From Lineus longissimus (taxonomy: Eukaryota > Nemertea > Pilidiophora > Heteronemertea > Lineidae): a stretch of 64,000 bases of DNA. Shown here piece after piece: positions 1 to 15,000 of this stretch. The notes under the pieces were generated by a model. The model worked only from the letters and a program-made list of their open reading frames with translations. It searched no databases and was not told the origin of the DNA. Each line of letters begins with the position of its first letter. The first letter of the stretch is position 1. Made by a program: the position numbers and the translations under genes. The stretch covers positions 23,530,646-23,594,645 of the forward strand of contig NC_088311.1 in the NCBI RefSeq assembly GCF_910592395.1, given 5' to 3'.

Positions 1-1
1 T

Positions 2-3000
2 CACTGCTTCAGGGGCCAAACACCAGCTGATGCCGATCTTCATTTCTTAGACAATGCAAAGAAGTTGGCCATGTATGGAGTTGACCTCCACAAATGTGTA
101 GTAAGTATCTTAAACTAAGAAAGAACCTGAGATAAACTTACTTGATACTGTTGTTCGTCACCAGACGTTATGTGTCTTTATCCCTTTATTCATGGACACG
201 CCCTGAGTCTGGGTATCACGTCATGTGTCCCCAAGCCTGGTCAGGGATGTCGTCGAGTGTTAGCATTGGGTGTTGCATGCCGCTTCGACAACTGCATGGA
301 AGTATATAGAAACAAAAAACACCTTGGGATACTGTATCAAAGGTATTTGGTGGATTGTATGGGCTGTACACTCCCTCTTTGAGACTACAGTTGTGATGAA
401 AATATAGTCCGATATCACTAGCTTGAAGTTTAAACTTGATATAACTCCTGGGAGTTTGTACAATTTTGGCACTGTGCATGGAAGGTGTTGAAGATTAATA
501 GCATCAAACCTTGTGTTAAGGTCCAATGCATGTTGATCATTGCTTTAACACTGTCCCAACTCACACTGGTTCATCAAATTGATTACAGTAGTTCAGGACC
601 TCGGTCGACTCACCGGAATCCTCAGCCGAGAAAATTTACGAACTTTAGATAATTGCTAAGAAATAAACGGCAAGACGGTATTAAACAAGCTGATGAGATC
701 TTCTGAGCTGGGCATCTGGCATTTATCTTTTGTTATTCGCATGTTATTTCACGACCCTCAATTGCTTCCAGCTCGAAGTTGTTCCAAATTCCCTCAAGCA
801 GTCAGTTGAGAAAACCGTAAGATTTAGTTCTGATGAATAATGTTGCCAATAGCCATCTTAATGTAGTTTTTGGCATTCAAACTAACAGTAATTTCTAAGA
901 TTCTGAGAATATGTCTTCCTTTTTTAATATCGTAGATGTAATATTTACCGAGTCCCTTTTAACTCCTGACCTAATTGATTTCATATTTTGATATGGTTAA
1001 CCTTGTTTTGAGCTGGTTATCTTTGGAGAAGTATATTTTGTGGGAAATGGATCAATTGCCTGAAAAAGAGGGCTATTTTGCTTACTCACTTTGGTGAGAA
1101 AAGCAGTATTCGGAAGGAGATCTCTGGAAGTACTTTTTCGGAAATTGGTAAAAAAATGAACATTTTGATACTTTGGATATTCTACTTGTCAAACTGCGTC
1201 ACAAAAACGAAAAATTTTCTTGGTATCTGGGAGCTTTGGAGTTTCTTATCATAGAAACTAACTGCATGCGTATCAGTTTTCCATGTAGGTACATAATTGT
1301 ATGCGCCCTTTTCGGTTCTAACAGTCTGTATTATACCATTAATTCAATACTAACAGAATGGACCCCAATAATAACTTTTCAGATGTCGCGCCAGATGCAG
1401 GGCAAGGAAGATAAGGTAAAAGTTGAGGTGGAGACTGGGGTATTGGCAGTGATTACCGGTGGCACTGATGGGCAACTTAGTTATGACAGCAACACTGACA
1501 GTAAACTAAAACCAAGATGAAACCACAGCCCATCCTTAGCGCGGCACTATTCGCTGAGCATCACGACATCAGTTATAACAATTGGCTTTCTGATGTTACA
1601 GGGAGGGTCGAATGTCCTGTAGCTCTGAAAGTTTGTACATTCCGAGTTCATCATGATATGCTGGGGCATCAGAGGCCCCTAAGGTGAAGTTGCAGATGTC
1701 ATAGCTGAGTTGATAATCCGTGCCCCGGGTCCCAGTTGCCGGTACCTTGTTGGAGATTTGATTGCCTTACAATGACATGCCGCCTTAACCAAGCTATCGT
1801 ACATTGCCCTCTGTCTTCAGCGTGTTCTTTCCATCCTGAATTCTTCAGGGCTGTCCATATGCAGTGATGTGTAACACAATCCAAATGATACTGGGTATAT
1901 GCAGTAATAGTTTGAAAATGTCTGTTGATTCAGTTAAATCAGATTTGCCGCTAGATGACTGTACTTCACTCTCAGAGTTGAAGTCGGGAGTGGAAAAGCA
2001 AAAGGATTATGTGTAAAAAAACTGCTAAGTTGTGAATGTTGCAGCGATGTGAAAAAATTGATAGATGAGATATTTGAGGTTTGCGGTTTTAGTTGTAAAT
2101 GGTAGTTGCCTTGCATGAAATTTAGTGCCTTATTAACCCACTCCCTTAACAATCGCATGCTCCCACCTGAATGTAGTGTTTCAGCTGGAAATCTGAAAAG
2201 GGTACAGCCTTATTAAAGAAGGCAGGCTGCAATGCCATGCTTCAAATGGAAATGCATGAGCCATTGATGATAAAAGCCGAGTAAAAGTCGAAAAAGGCAG
2301 GCCCTCCTAGTAAACCTCTTCAGCTGAAACACCATATTAACAGTATCTTAGTATAGCCCTGGTGCTTCATAGTTGGTGCCAGGGACCTCACTATTAACAT
2401 TTAGTCCTAATCAAACCTTGTTTTCAGGAAAGATAAATGAAAATCTTCCTTGGAAAGGGATTTTCCTTATACCACCTAAGGCATCCTAGCTAGTCTTGCT
2501 GTACATATGTAGAGAAATTGAGCCTGTATGAACCAGATTTGTTTCAGCGGAGGCCAGGGAATCGGCTGAGAGAACCTTGTAACAATGTCAAGTATTCCGG
2601 CGGATAACTTATGCAGATAATGCAATTGAGAGAACATTATGTAGCTAAAACCTTCAATCTGTTTGAAGAGTTTGGATGCAAAAAAGGAGATTATTAAAGT
2701 TAAATCAGGATCATTGTGCTTTAGAGCGGACTAAAGCCACCAAAACTTGGAAATTAGGCATGAAAATGTCCATCTTTTGTAGTTGATTTCTTTTTGGATG
2801 AATCCATGACTAACATTGGAGAGTTTGGTTTTTCAGGACTCAGAGAAACTGGAGATTTTGGTCGGTGTGTGCTGCACAGGGCTTCTTATTTACCGTGACA
2901 AGTTAAGGATCAACCGCTTCTCGTGGCCCAAGATCCTTAAAATTTCGTACAAGAGAGATAATTTTTATATCAAGATAAGACCAGGAGAGGTAAGGAGGAG

Positions 3001-6000
3001 GTTTTGTCATTATTGGATTCAGCAAGTTTAAGTTTAAAGTGATACTATGATGTGATTTACAACTTTGCAGAAATACGTCCGTTTTTAATTGTTGATCACA
3101 AATGTAAAGCTCAAATTTTCCATTTTTGATTAGATTTATTATAAAATCGCTGAATGTAAACCACTGCGACCGCGAAAATGTTCATGTTGTGACGTCATCA
3201 ACGAAAACGGCATTGAAGCGAGCCGTCCGGTCGGGATTTAACCATCAATTTCTAGAAAATGTGCATTTCGATTCGAAAACCTTACCGATTTATGAGAAAG
3301 TGACGTAGTCATTTGTCAAAAACAGCTAAAACATTATATGGTGAAATTTGACACGAGTTACCCTTTAAGTTGAAGTTTTCTAAGGATTTGGATTGGTTCT
3401 GATATGATAGTAAGCCAGTTTGTTGCTGGGTGAGGAAAAAATCAAAAAATTACACGAGGGTGGCGAAACTACTAAGAAGAGAGTTCAGTGATGTATTCTG
3501 GGAGGGAGGGACGGCTGAAACAATGCTATATTTGATCATATCTTGTCTTGTGTTGCAGTTTGAGCCATGCGAGTGCACGATAGCCTTCAAGTGCCCGAAC
3601 CACAAGATGGCCAAGCGGCTGTGGAAGACGGCTGTCGAGCACCACACATTCTTCAGGTAGACTCAGAAATCAGCGTCACAAGATTTCTAGCTTTCCTAAA
3701 GGAAATAGTTGTGGGTCTCAGAAATGACCCTGCCATTGTTTTGGTCTCTTTGTATGAGGAAAACAATGTGTTGTTACATCCGTTTATTTATTCCATTCAT
3801 AAATGAAACCAAATTAGGCCATGCAGTTTATATAGTGTGGCCTATTGATAAAAGAACATTAAGTGTCTTTTCAAATTCATAATTAAACAGGATAAATGTG
3901 CTGTTTATGCTTGACAGATAAATTTCAGAACATTGTACTGTTGCTGAATGGGATACCAAGCTTGTCAGGTGCAGACTATCTGACCTCAGAATTTCTCAAA
4001 CATGATCTTTCAGATTGAAAGAACCAGAACCAGCCACCAAGGCTACACTCTTCCCCAAATTTGGCTCCCGATTCCACTACTCTGGTCGCACACAATTCCA
4101 GGCCTCCGCACTGATCGATCGTCCAGCGCCCGCCTTCGATCGCAAACCAAGTAAGAGGAAATGCCAAACCATGGACGGAGGTAAGGTGACACAAGACGTA
4201 TCCAGCTGGTGCTTGCTGCCAAACTGCAGCAAAACGCTATTGTGCTTTTTTGCTCGTCGCCTTGAACCTCTCTGATCTGTCCTGTTCACCCTCACTCAGT
4301 ATTCAACATTACGACCCCCTTGTGACTGTTTTTTTTTCTTCTTCAAAACACCCCTGGTGGAATTGGTCTTTTGCATAGAGCATGAAAAATTGAATTTTGA
4401 TTTTCATACGTTCCCCTATCAAAGATTGTCCTTTTCAAAACATTGGAATTTGGGAGCTATCAAAATACACTTGTGTTTTGAAAATTGTTCTCTTCAAAAT
4501 TCCAATGAAGAACTCTTTTCTTCTCAAATATCCCAGTTTATTTCGGCACACCTGATGCTAAACACTAATTTGAAATTTACTGCATGTGTTTTGTCTCATC
4601 TTTACTTCAAATGTATGTGTTACAATCTGAGTGATAGGTGTAATGATGGCAGTCATCAGTCCTTAGACGGGATATATCTAGAGTTTCGAGGCGATGGCGA
4701 AATCTTCTCGAGTTTGTTCTCGCGCTGGCCTAAAGTATGCAACGCCTCTCTTCAGCACTCTGCATGGGTGTTGTCAGTCGATGCTGTGCCAATCGCATGA
4801 TCATATTGTACAAATAATTTCTTTGCTAGCTATATATGAGATTGCGATTCATGCTTCAGCTGATAATTATCAAATGGCTGTTTAATATTAGTACAGTATT
4901 TGCACTGAATGCACTAAATCCTTCCCAAGTATTCACCACATTTAGGTTTTATGCCTATCTAAATGTTGTAATTTATAATTTCAACTATGGATGTTTCTTC
5001 ATTTTGATTATGATTATATCTGGCTTACACACAACACTATCAAATCATTTGTTATAAAATTCTGTAACATTTTGTTCTGATGCTTTAGTTTAGTTCTAAA
5101 CGTGTTCCAGCGGGGAACAGTATTGCTTATTTTAGAATTCAGAGCTCCTAACCCGATAGTTACATGTAGGGCTCCTCATAGCCCCGCGTGGTTAACACTG
5201 TGAACCATGTAAGGGGGAGATTCTAGATCCATGTCTTTGGATGAGCTGGTGTGTACCTTTCCTGGAACTTGACAATCATTGAAACCTACAGCCACGAGTC
5301 TCAGTACCTACATGCCTTTGTCAAGTGATGAAAATGATGCTAAAATATAAGCAATAAGAGTAAAAATGACATTGACATAACTAAATAGTGGTGAAAATGA
5401 CACTTGAATGAACTAAGTGTTGGAAAAGAAATGTATTTATTTTGGATAAGTATTTAATAGCAGTAGTAATCACACAGCAATAAGCAGTAGAAATTACACT
5501 GAATTCCTTTGAAACTGAATAGAGAGAACAACTGCATACTTTACCCATCGTAGAATGGACTTAAAGTGCATCCTGGAATACACGGCCTTGTGTCATCTCA
5601 CCTCATCATAGCCATGCTATCATCATTCAAACTAACTTTCTCTTTTCTTTTTTTAGTGTAAAACCCTCTGTGAATTACACCTGAGCAGAATGTTGCCATT
5701 GTGTTGTCCGATCGTCCTGTCTGTTTCCAGAAATATGTTCAGGAGTCTTTATACTCATTTTATTATATTTCGCCTCTGTTCAAGCTCAGTGTCTCTAGTC
5801 CAGTCGTGGTCCTCTGTTATGGGTTAAACAATGGTCGAATGACGCGCCCATTGGGTCATCTTCTGTATGTCATGAAGTTGACAGTAGTCTTTACACCGAT
5901 CTTGCATTATGTTGACCATTGCAGAGCTCCCCACTATGAGATGACACTGATTTCGTAAGAGGCAAAGTTGGTAGAGGGTCCAAATCAATAGACACTTGGG

Positions 6001-9000
6001 GAATGTGGTTTAACCGCTATAGTTTTACTTTCTTGTTCCGTTGCTTTCATTTGCTTATTTAATCCCATTTTAGTTGAATCCATTTGGATAAGGCTTACAT
6101 CTTAAAATTCTATTCTCAGTTTTCAATTCTTGCCTAAAGGGATATTATGCACAACTGAGGCGGGCAAAGGCATGGGGAGTTGCCTTGGAAACAGATAGTT
6201 ATCTTACACTACAGCCATACATTTCTATTTTCATTTGACATCTTATTATATTTTTCTTGTTGACTCGGTAATAAGAGAAGTCATTCGTTTGATAATAATC
6301 TATATTTGGTTTAGACAAAAGTTCTACTTTTCATAAAACAAGCTTTCACATAAAGCTTACATGTTTCATTTCCTCATCTTTTAATTTCATTTCTCTCGCT
6401 GGTTATTGCCTGGCACCCTTGCCTACATGTACATGTACCTTTCATTCTGTTGCCCCACCTATTTGTGCTTTCTGTTAATCAGCATGTCGTCATATTACAG
6501 TCCACCAATCGCTTGATCGTGATGGTAATCCAGAAGGTATTAACACACCGCCTGCACATTGTAGTCTACTTTTAGTTTGTTTAGTCGTATGCAGGTGGAG
6601 CTACTTTGGAAATGTCTCACTTGATTAAAATCACGATGTCGAGTTATTGAGAAAGCTTCATGAAAATCGAAAACAAATCAGCTGGGACAAACTATCTCTG
6701 TCCATTAGTAGAGACAAGTGTCATTCAAGCTAGCTCTGTTTGATTGCTTCAGTTTGATTTATTCACATTTTTGATCTGATTTATGAGTGCCTCTCATCAG
6801 TTTAGCTTATAATCCATTTCTTAGGTTTTCTCTACATCATTTTGGGCTTTGAAGCACAAACTACTGTTTGGATTTAGGTTCGTGATTTCTTTGAAACTTC
6901 AAAGAAATCCAACCAGTAGTTCGCACTCCAGATCTCAAAACAATGTTGATGAAACATTTACGAATGGACTTTTGTACTGTATCTAATACATGTAGATTGA
7001 TCTCTGTTTTTGTTTTCTCACGTCGGCAAGATTCTCAGAGTTTTCCGACGATGGACTTTAACCTTTGACCCATTTGTCTGCCATTCTCTTACTCCCCAGA
7101 CGCCCCTTTCTATCCAAATGCGGACGCTCCCACCCTTCGACGTGGCTACCAGTCTTTGGGAAGAAATTTTGGTTTGAACATCATTGTATTTGCATCGTGA
7201 CTGAAGAGTGCTTGTCTATGTCGGATGCATTTGTGTCCTGAACTATCTGTGATTGTGTGGCATGTGTCAAGGAACTATTCAGGAGAATATCGAGAGACTT
7301 CTGGCCCTGAACAAAGGTCCAGAGGCATGATTTCAGATTCCAAGGGGACAGGACGATGACGAATGTACTTCACCCGAAATACGGGAACAAGTAGAGCTTG
7401 AACTGCCACCTGAAGGAAGGGTGACATTGTGCGAGTGATTTCTTAATCTGGTTGGGTACAAACAATCCCAAATGGATTTTGTGGCTACTTTGAATAGTTC
7501 CTTGTATGTTGCTTCCAAGTCATGATATGGGCTGGGGGATGTGGGGTTGAAGAATGTTCAAGTGCTGATGACACAGTTTTGCCACGATAACAGTTTATTG
7601 TATATCCCATTATATTTGCCATCGTTTCATTTTACCGAATCAGTTTGGGATGTCAGATGTTTGTAGATGTCGAAAAGTCTCATGGAAAGGCAAGAAAAGA
7701 TGTGATAGAACATGTATTTTATCACCATCTATAATGGGATATACAGTTGCTAAACAGGTTGGCTTGGTGCACCCAGGTTTGGAGTGCAGAGTTTACGGAA
7801 TGTAGGGCCCTACTAACAAACAGGTTATGTGCTGGCCATGAGGTCAGTCAGTCGCATGAACGGTTCCATTATTGCGGTGATTTCAATAGCTTAACTAACC
7901 CCTTATTGTCATGCATCATTTGCTTAGCTTCTGAGTTTGAACGGGGTATTGATGAAATCAATAAAGTCCTTTGTGAATCAAAAGAAATACTGTTCATATT
8001 CAGCATTTGTAATCACAAGGTAACAGAATTGCATTTAGCACAAATAGTGTACTCAGGGAGGAATGCTTGTCCTGAATATACATATAGTAGCACGGTTGTG
8101 GTAGACTGAACTGGAAATGAAATAGATATTTGAGACATGCACCATGCACATGATAGTGGAGCGTTTCACGAGATACCAAATGAGTTTGACCTGGTATTTG
8201 TGGCATCTGTGACCCGAGTAAGCTGAAGAGATTTCATGTTTCATAGAGCATGCATGCACTCAGCTTCCGTCCGAACACCCCCCCCCCCCCCCTGAGGGTG
8301 CATGGTCCTGCCTCTCCCAAACATCTGACTCTCCAGTAGGTTTTAAGTGGCGTGAAATTCCTCAATATTTCCATCTACCGTATATCTCTCCATACCTCCA
8401 ACTTGTACTCGAGTTTGTCCAATACCCTCATATGGCTCTCTTGCATCATATGTGCATCTATTCTCAATCAGTTTGTCAAGTCTTTGAGAAAAACACAGAA
8501 ACATGAAATATTTCTTGCGTACCGGTTTCTGGAGTAGCCCATTATTTTGCCAAAATCATTAATTTCACTCATTGTGTTTCAAACCTCTTTGTACCATCAT
8601 TTGAATTACTCTCTCCTGATGCCTGGGTTTTCCGTTGCAGCATATCCAGGTGCCCGTGACCAGTACGATAAGGTCAACCAGAATGAAGGACGCGATGGCA
8701 TCCCGCTGACCAACCTGCGGCGGCCGGGCAGCACCGGTGACGTCCCCTATGGTGACGATAGGAACCGCCACCTGGCACCTAATGAGGATGACAACACTGA
8801 TGAGCAGCGGGTAGGTAGCCATGACAGAGTCTCCAACCGAAACATTCTAACAATTTTGCACATCATGCAGCGCGGTGTCACTATCGTTTTGCTGTCTTAT
8901 TGCTGCTGTTCCGTGCTAAGAAGAAAATCATTGTTGTTCCAGTAGTACGCGTGCATTTTGAAAAGCCAGGGGCTGAAATGCGTAGCTTTATTCAGGAAGC

Positions 9001-12000
9001 AAATTTTGAGACCATTTTGCTATTGCAGTGGTATGTTGATATTGCCATGCTTTGCCGATATCAGAAACATGTGAGGAAGCGATACCTCAGAATTAGTTGA
9101 AGTCTTGCTGCCCCTGTTCTTATAAAGTTAGAGTGCGATAGGCAGCTTGAGTAGCTATGGAATTTGATAAGATGACCACATTCTATCCATTTTCCTCCCT
9201 AAGTTCTCCCCGGATACGATTCCCGCTTTCTACCTACCCAATGGTCGTTACTCCCTACCATTTAAAAAGGAGTATTACAAGTTGACTGTTACAGGAATGA
9301 GTCCGATTCCTGAAGCTCGAAAGGTTGTCCTATAGTCATCCCATTTTCATTTCTTGGCGGCAAGGTTTATCTCGAGGGAATATCTCCTGTAGCAGACTGT
9401 CGGCAGTGCATCTGTTGACTGTTAACTGCCAAATTGGAAAAAACTTCAGAAATTTTCACCAATTGCAAAAGAAAGAGGGTCTAGAATTTGGTGATTTATG
9501 GTAGTGGATCCTCATTGGCGGGTTCAAGGCTGTTTGGGCCGAATATTTGTCTTGGACAGTCTGCTACTGATGAGATATTCTTTTGACCTTTGTTTCTTTT
9601 GACAGACTTTTAAGACGTAGGCTTTTCATTAAATTTTTCATTTGTTTTGCTCTTTAGAAGAAACCTTGGTATAAGAAAAAGCCTTGGAAAAAGGTGGTTC
9701 AATCGTTTATATCAATTATGCAAAGATTTTAACTCCCTTGAATGTATTTACATGTATGTGCTTTGGAGCACATACAATATGGTCTGGTATTTTAAAGAAG
9801 TCTAAAAACACTTGCAATTTTGGACATCATGTTCGGTGTCATTGACTGATCGGTGATGCATGCTGTACGCAAAATATTTACTTCAGAATTTGAATACATT
9901 CAAGGAGTTGAAATATCCTGGCTTTCTAATGTACCTTTACTAATCTTATAAGGCTTGGGTCCCTTGGCTCTTTGTCATAAATGATTTACCTTCCATTTCA
10001 ATAAGTTTGTATAGATTCCTTCATTTGGTTGTGAATCTTTTCTTCTTGGGCCCGAACAGTCCAGTTCACATCTTTAAATCACCTTCATTGCCAATTATTG
10101 ACACACACAAATACCTCCACTACACTAAGAAACTGAGGTCACTTGAGAAATAGTGAGGGCATTGTTGTTCACCCCTAAATCAACATAGTCGATTTGAGCC
10201 CATTGTATTGCATGAAACTTAACACAACTAACAAAACGCTCCAGTTGTCGCATCTGTAAACTTTGCTTTTGACTATGCCAGGTTTGTACAATGTCCACAA
10301 GAGTACTTTGGGAATGTTCTTGCCTCTATCTGGCTGTCTGGATCAACGTCTTATACCTTTTCTCCTTATGCAAACATATTCTACTGGGGAAAGAACTTCA
10401 GTGCAAAAAGTTTCCCTTCTCTACACCAACATGATTTTCTACGACTTTCACCTCCTTTCCCCTTCAAACAAATACATATTCTAAAACTATTCAACTATTT
10501 CGCAACTGTATTGATAAGGTTATGAGTAAAATCTTGTGTCTTTCATTGTAAATATTTCAATTCTATTTCTGCAATGTATTTCTGCTTGGTATGGGTCGAA
10601 TATACTGTGTCGGCAGTATTAAGCCGATTGAGAGATGCCTCATCATAAAGGCCTGTTTTACCTGTTACGGGCATGTTTCAACAGACACACCCCAATCTGC
10701 TCAACACGTTGACACAGTATTTCTCTCATCATGAACTTGGAAAGTTAAATCAACTGGTTAGAAAGTTTTACATGGTAACAAGTCAGTTGACCTGTGTTCT
10801 CTCTGAAACACTCCTCGTGAATGACAATGCGTTTCGAGCAAGGATGTTTCCATGATTTAAGCATTAAGTATTAAATTTGAACTTGAGGGTTTTTCTCAAC
10901 CTACTGTGCATACACTAGGTCAGATATGAATGTACTGGTCCTGTTGCAAAGACCTGCATGAACTGCCTGCCACTGCCAAGTTAGCAGCAGAAACATGCTT
11001 ATGGCATGAAAAGCAAGAATGTAAATAAAAATCTGACATTGGTATAAAATTTGATGCAGGATAGGAGACAGAACATGAAATATCTCACAGATGACATATT
11101 GGCAAACATATCCATGCAAAAAGAGTCTAAAATGGTCAGTGCATGAAGTAAAGGCACCATGTACTTAACTCCTCAAAGTTTTTGTACATTGTCGGACTGT
11201 TTACCATGAGGTATTTATAGTACAGGATTGTTAGGTAATTAAGGATAATTGTGTTACAGAATAGCCGTCATCAAACGTCTGACAATTGAATTGTACATTT
11301 GATGGAAATGCTGGGCTAACACTTAAAAATAATATCATCAGGAATAGGCAGCTGAACTGTTGCAAGTACATGTCAATGCATTGGGAGTGCAATTTCACTA
11401 ACTGAGCCTATGGCAGTCATTCAGTGGGAATATGTCCATATTTCGATGCTGCTGTCTGCCTTGTGAAGATGTTGACAGTTTATATTACATATCGAGGGTC
11501 GCGAATCGGCAGCGGAGGAGAAGGGTGACTAGTGCTTCTCTTGGGACTACTTTCTTTTGTCTGATATGAGATGTTCTAATCAAGTTTGTAAATATATATT
11601 TTGCGAGCCATCTGTACATCTTTTGTAAGTGTCCTGATATCCCAGTGTCAAGCACCTTGTTTTGTTTTATGTCAACATTAATTGTATGTATGTCTGTCTT
11701 TCTCTGTAGGGTCCAAAGAGCAGCCAGGAACGTCTGCTGAGGAAGGGAGGTGACGACAGTCCATACGGCGGTGCCCTGCTGAACGAAGGTGCCGACCACT
11801 CCCTCGACGAGGTCAGATTTTACTCACATCTTTTATTAGCTGGATAAGGGATTGTGCTGTCTGCCGACTGTTGCCCGTGCATTATTTTAAGTTCTCGATG
11901 GGCCTGGTTTTGATTGAAAATTTCAAGGTGTGCTTTTAGAACGTCACAGAGTCACAATCAAATATTTATGGCTTGTTTTCTAAGTGTTAGACAAAACTTT

Positions 12001-15000
12001 TAGATGCTGAAACACACAGTTTTTCCTACCTGAGTGAATATCCTGACAACTTGGAACTATTCTTACCTTAGTAGTTGTATTCACATTTTCTTCAAGCACT
12101 CTAGCCTAATATGATGATATGAAATCTTGATTCTTGATTGGTGAATCCTGTGAACTGAAGTTATTGTTGGAAGACTTGAAATCGTTTTACCAGTCAAAGC
12201 CACACCAATAATACAGAATTACAAAGGTGTTTCTGCTATTGATTGGTGTTCCTTGAAACCCAAGCTGGTGCATGAGCGGCACCATGTTTTGACTAAGCCA
12301 TGGGTCAAATTCAGAGGAGTAACTGTTCAACCAACTACATCTCAAAAATAACCTCTGAAAACACTCTTTTCAAAATGATACCGATTGTTTTTGTCCCGTG
12401 AATCTTTATCAACGAATAACACAGCAGCATTAGCTTTTGGCCCACCTAGCTTCACCACAATGATGACCACCTGTATTTTGATCTACCAATCTAAGATGAA
12501 TTCCCTCTAACCTGTAGATATCACACCAACTCATGATTACACACTAACACGTCACAATACCAACCCCAAATACCCTACTTTAGCTTTCATTCTAATCTTG
12601 TATAATGCGTGCTTTCATCATCTTTGTTGCATGCTACTCCAACACCTAAGCTAAAAAGAATTGCTAGTAGTTTCTTAATTCGCTAAAATCAGATGTTGTA
12701 ATCACTTGGCATAGATGGCGCCACTACACAGTGTAATGATATCCACGAACGCCGGAGCAAGCACAAAGAAGATGAAGTTTGGTTACTTGGAGGGAAAGTC
12801 GTATCTTTCATGTTCTTCCTATCGAATCTAGGTGTAGAACTTGGTGTACTGAACCGGCATTAATCTTTGCTTGCTTGCTTTGTATAAAGATAACATATTG
12901 TTAAGAGCAATATCTATTATGCATGTACATGTATATCCTATCATTCCGAGTGTATATAATATCACTGAAGATTTTAACTCACTGAACCTCAGTCAGTCCA
13001 TTCCCATGAGAAAAGGTCATGTGTGCTACAAATGATGATGCTGGGCTACCTGTTCCCGTTTCCAAAGATATCAACGGAGATGTCGATTTCACGTTTGATC
13101 ATAATTTCAGTGTCTTCCCTGACTGTTTTCAATGTGTCGGGTCGCCATGTTAGAAACAGCGCCACCTATTAGCCGCCACGTCCAAAAAACGAAGAAACTT
13201 TTCAATATAAACGATCATACAATGAACCCAGATGACTCAAAAACCCTTAAATTCATCTCCATTCCATGAAACTGTTAAAATATGACTTTAAAGGAAGCAT
13301 CAAACAATAAAATTAGCATATGCGCAAAGAACTTGTTAAAACATTGTTACAAGACGTGTTGAAATAATGAGCAAGGGAAAACATGGCAATTTGGCAGACA
13401 GATTCACAATGATGAACAACTAATAGTTGAGCTAATAGCTCTGCGACTGTGCACACCTCTTTAGCACTCAAAAAAACTTTAAAATCTAGTTAGCAGAAAG
13501 AGCTTATTCTTATCGTAGTTGATTGGTATTTGCTAAACTGAACCTGTGCACTCTGCTAACTGTACTCTACGAAGCATTGTAGTGATTTACTCCACTAGTT
13601 CCCTGGCCTCAAACAGAACAAATCTGCCAAAACTCCTAAAATCTCTTGCTTGAACTAATAGTAATAATGGGCAAACATCTAATGCTGTTGTTCCTGTAGT
13701 TGATAAAGATAAGTGAAGTTTTATTCCGGAACATTTAATGCTGTTTAAACAAAGTCAAACAGCTGGACAATTTCATAAGCATGGAAACCAGATAAATTGT
13801 TTACTACTGTGGTACACCTGATTTGGTGAAGTGGACTCTCCCGTTTTCAATCCAATGCATTAGCTTGGTATATTCCATTTGATCTGTAAGGGTGCAAACT
13901 CAGAAATCTGATGGTCTTCTTGCTTTCAATAAGTAGGAAACGATGCCCAATTTTGTTAACATTTCTCTCTTTTTTCTCCGATTATTTTCTTCTTGATGTT
14001 TAGTGCATGATGAGCTTTAAAATCATTTGCACTATTCCAAAAAAAGAGCTTTAAATCTTTCAATTTCTTTACCAATGAGGAACCAAAGTGCAGATCGCAT
14101 GTTTTGCCCTTCAATTCCTAATGTTGTTTTCATTGTTGTAACAGGATGATCCAGATCCCCTGGGAAGGTTTGAGGTCAGTGAGTGCAGGATATCCCATAA
14201 TGCCAGGCTGTATTCAAGCAGTTATATCATATACACTCCGCGTAGAGAGCTATTTGGCTTCGGGCGATTCTCGAGATAGTGATATCGACCTGCTTGATCC
14301 CACATCCCTGCGACCCCCTGCATGCGACCATAAAAAAATATTTTATAAATACTAAATTGTTTTGCTGTTGTGCTCATTATTATACTTCTGAATATCATCT
14401 GAATCCTTACATGTAGGACTTTCTGACCTAGGTCTGCCTGCTTAAAATCCCGTTCTCACTTACTTCAAATCCAATGCTGTGACATTATTTGGTTGATTTT
14501 CCTCTAAGGCTGTGATGAAATAGAGTTCAATTATCACATGTAACACATCACTGTTCACTGATCATGCATGACATAAAGAAAGAACAAGTCATTTCCATAG
14601 TGGCCTACATACAATTCATGAGGTCACTTTTCACCCAAGCCAAAGTCGGTAAACTGGACAATTGAAACATGACTAATGACATTGTGAACTCTATATGATC
14701 ATGGCCTTACGGGATTAAGATGATGTAAAGTGATCACTCTTGACAATCTTGTTGAAACCCCGCTATAAGTTAACAGTTGCCCTTGATTTAGAATCTATTC
14801 TCCTCCGCGTTTTAAAAAAAGAGTCTCGCTCTCCTCCCTGGTTGTTGTATCACTATCTCAGACGTTCGCTGTCTTCTAACCTCGTCCACGCCAGGGCAGC
14901 TATTAACAACCTGTCTTCGCTACACCTCCTTCCTTGGATTTCTTCATTCAAGTTTTTTGTATCGTTGGTCGCTTGTTGATAAACTTTTTAATGGACAGTG

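Larger units (their letters stand above)
4181..8640 (+). other. Large 4.1 intron after the FERM-adjacent exon
   Basis: This 4.5-kb intron holds the two candidate phase-1 exons at 6501 and 7100. It also holds a perfect 12-bp-arm hairpin near 6884-6909, a 14-bp inverted repeat pair at 7600-7613 and 7731-7744, and a poly-C run near 8279-8292. A 147-aa open frame at 4357-4800 has no recognised domain and is judged to be chance. Confidence 0.65.

Noticed and set aside
4357-4800. 147-aa open frame in a 4.1 intron
   Set aside because: No recognisable domain and no splice junction in a phase compatible with neighbouring exons. Its HQSLDG resemblance to the 6501 candidate exon is out of phase.
7600-7744. 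MITE with gtatatcccattat termini
   Set aside because: Only 14 bp of inverted repeat, no target duplication and no second copy in the window; possibly chance.
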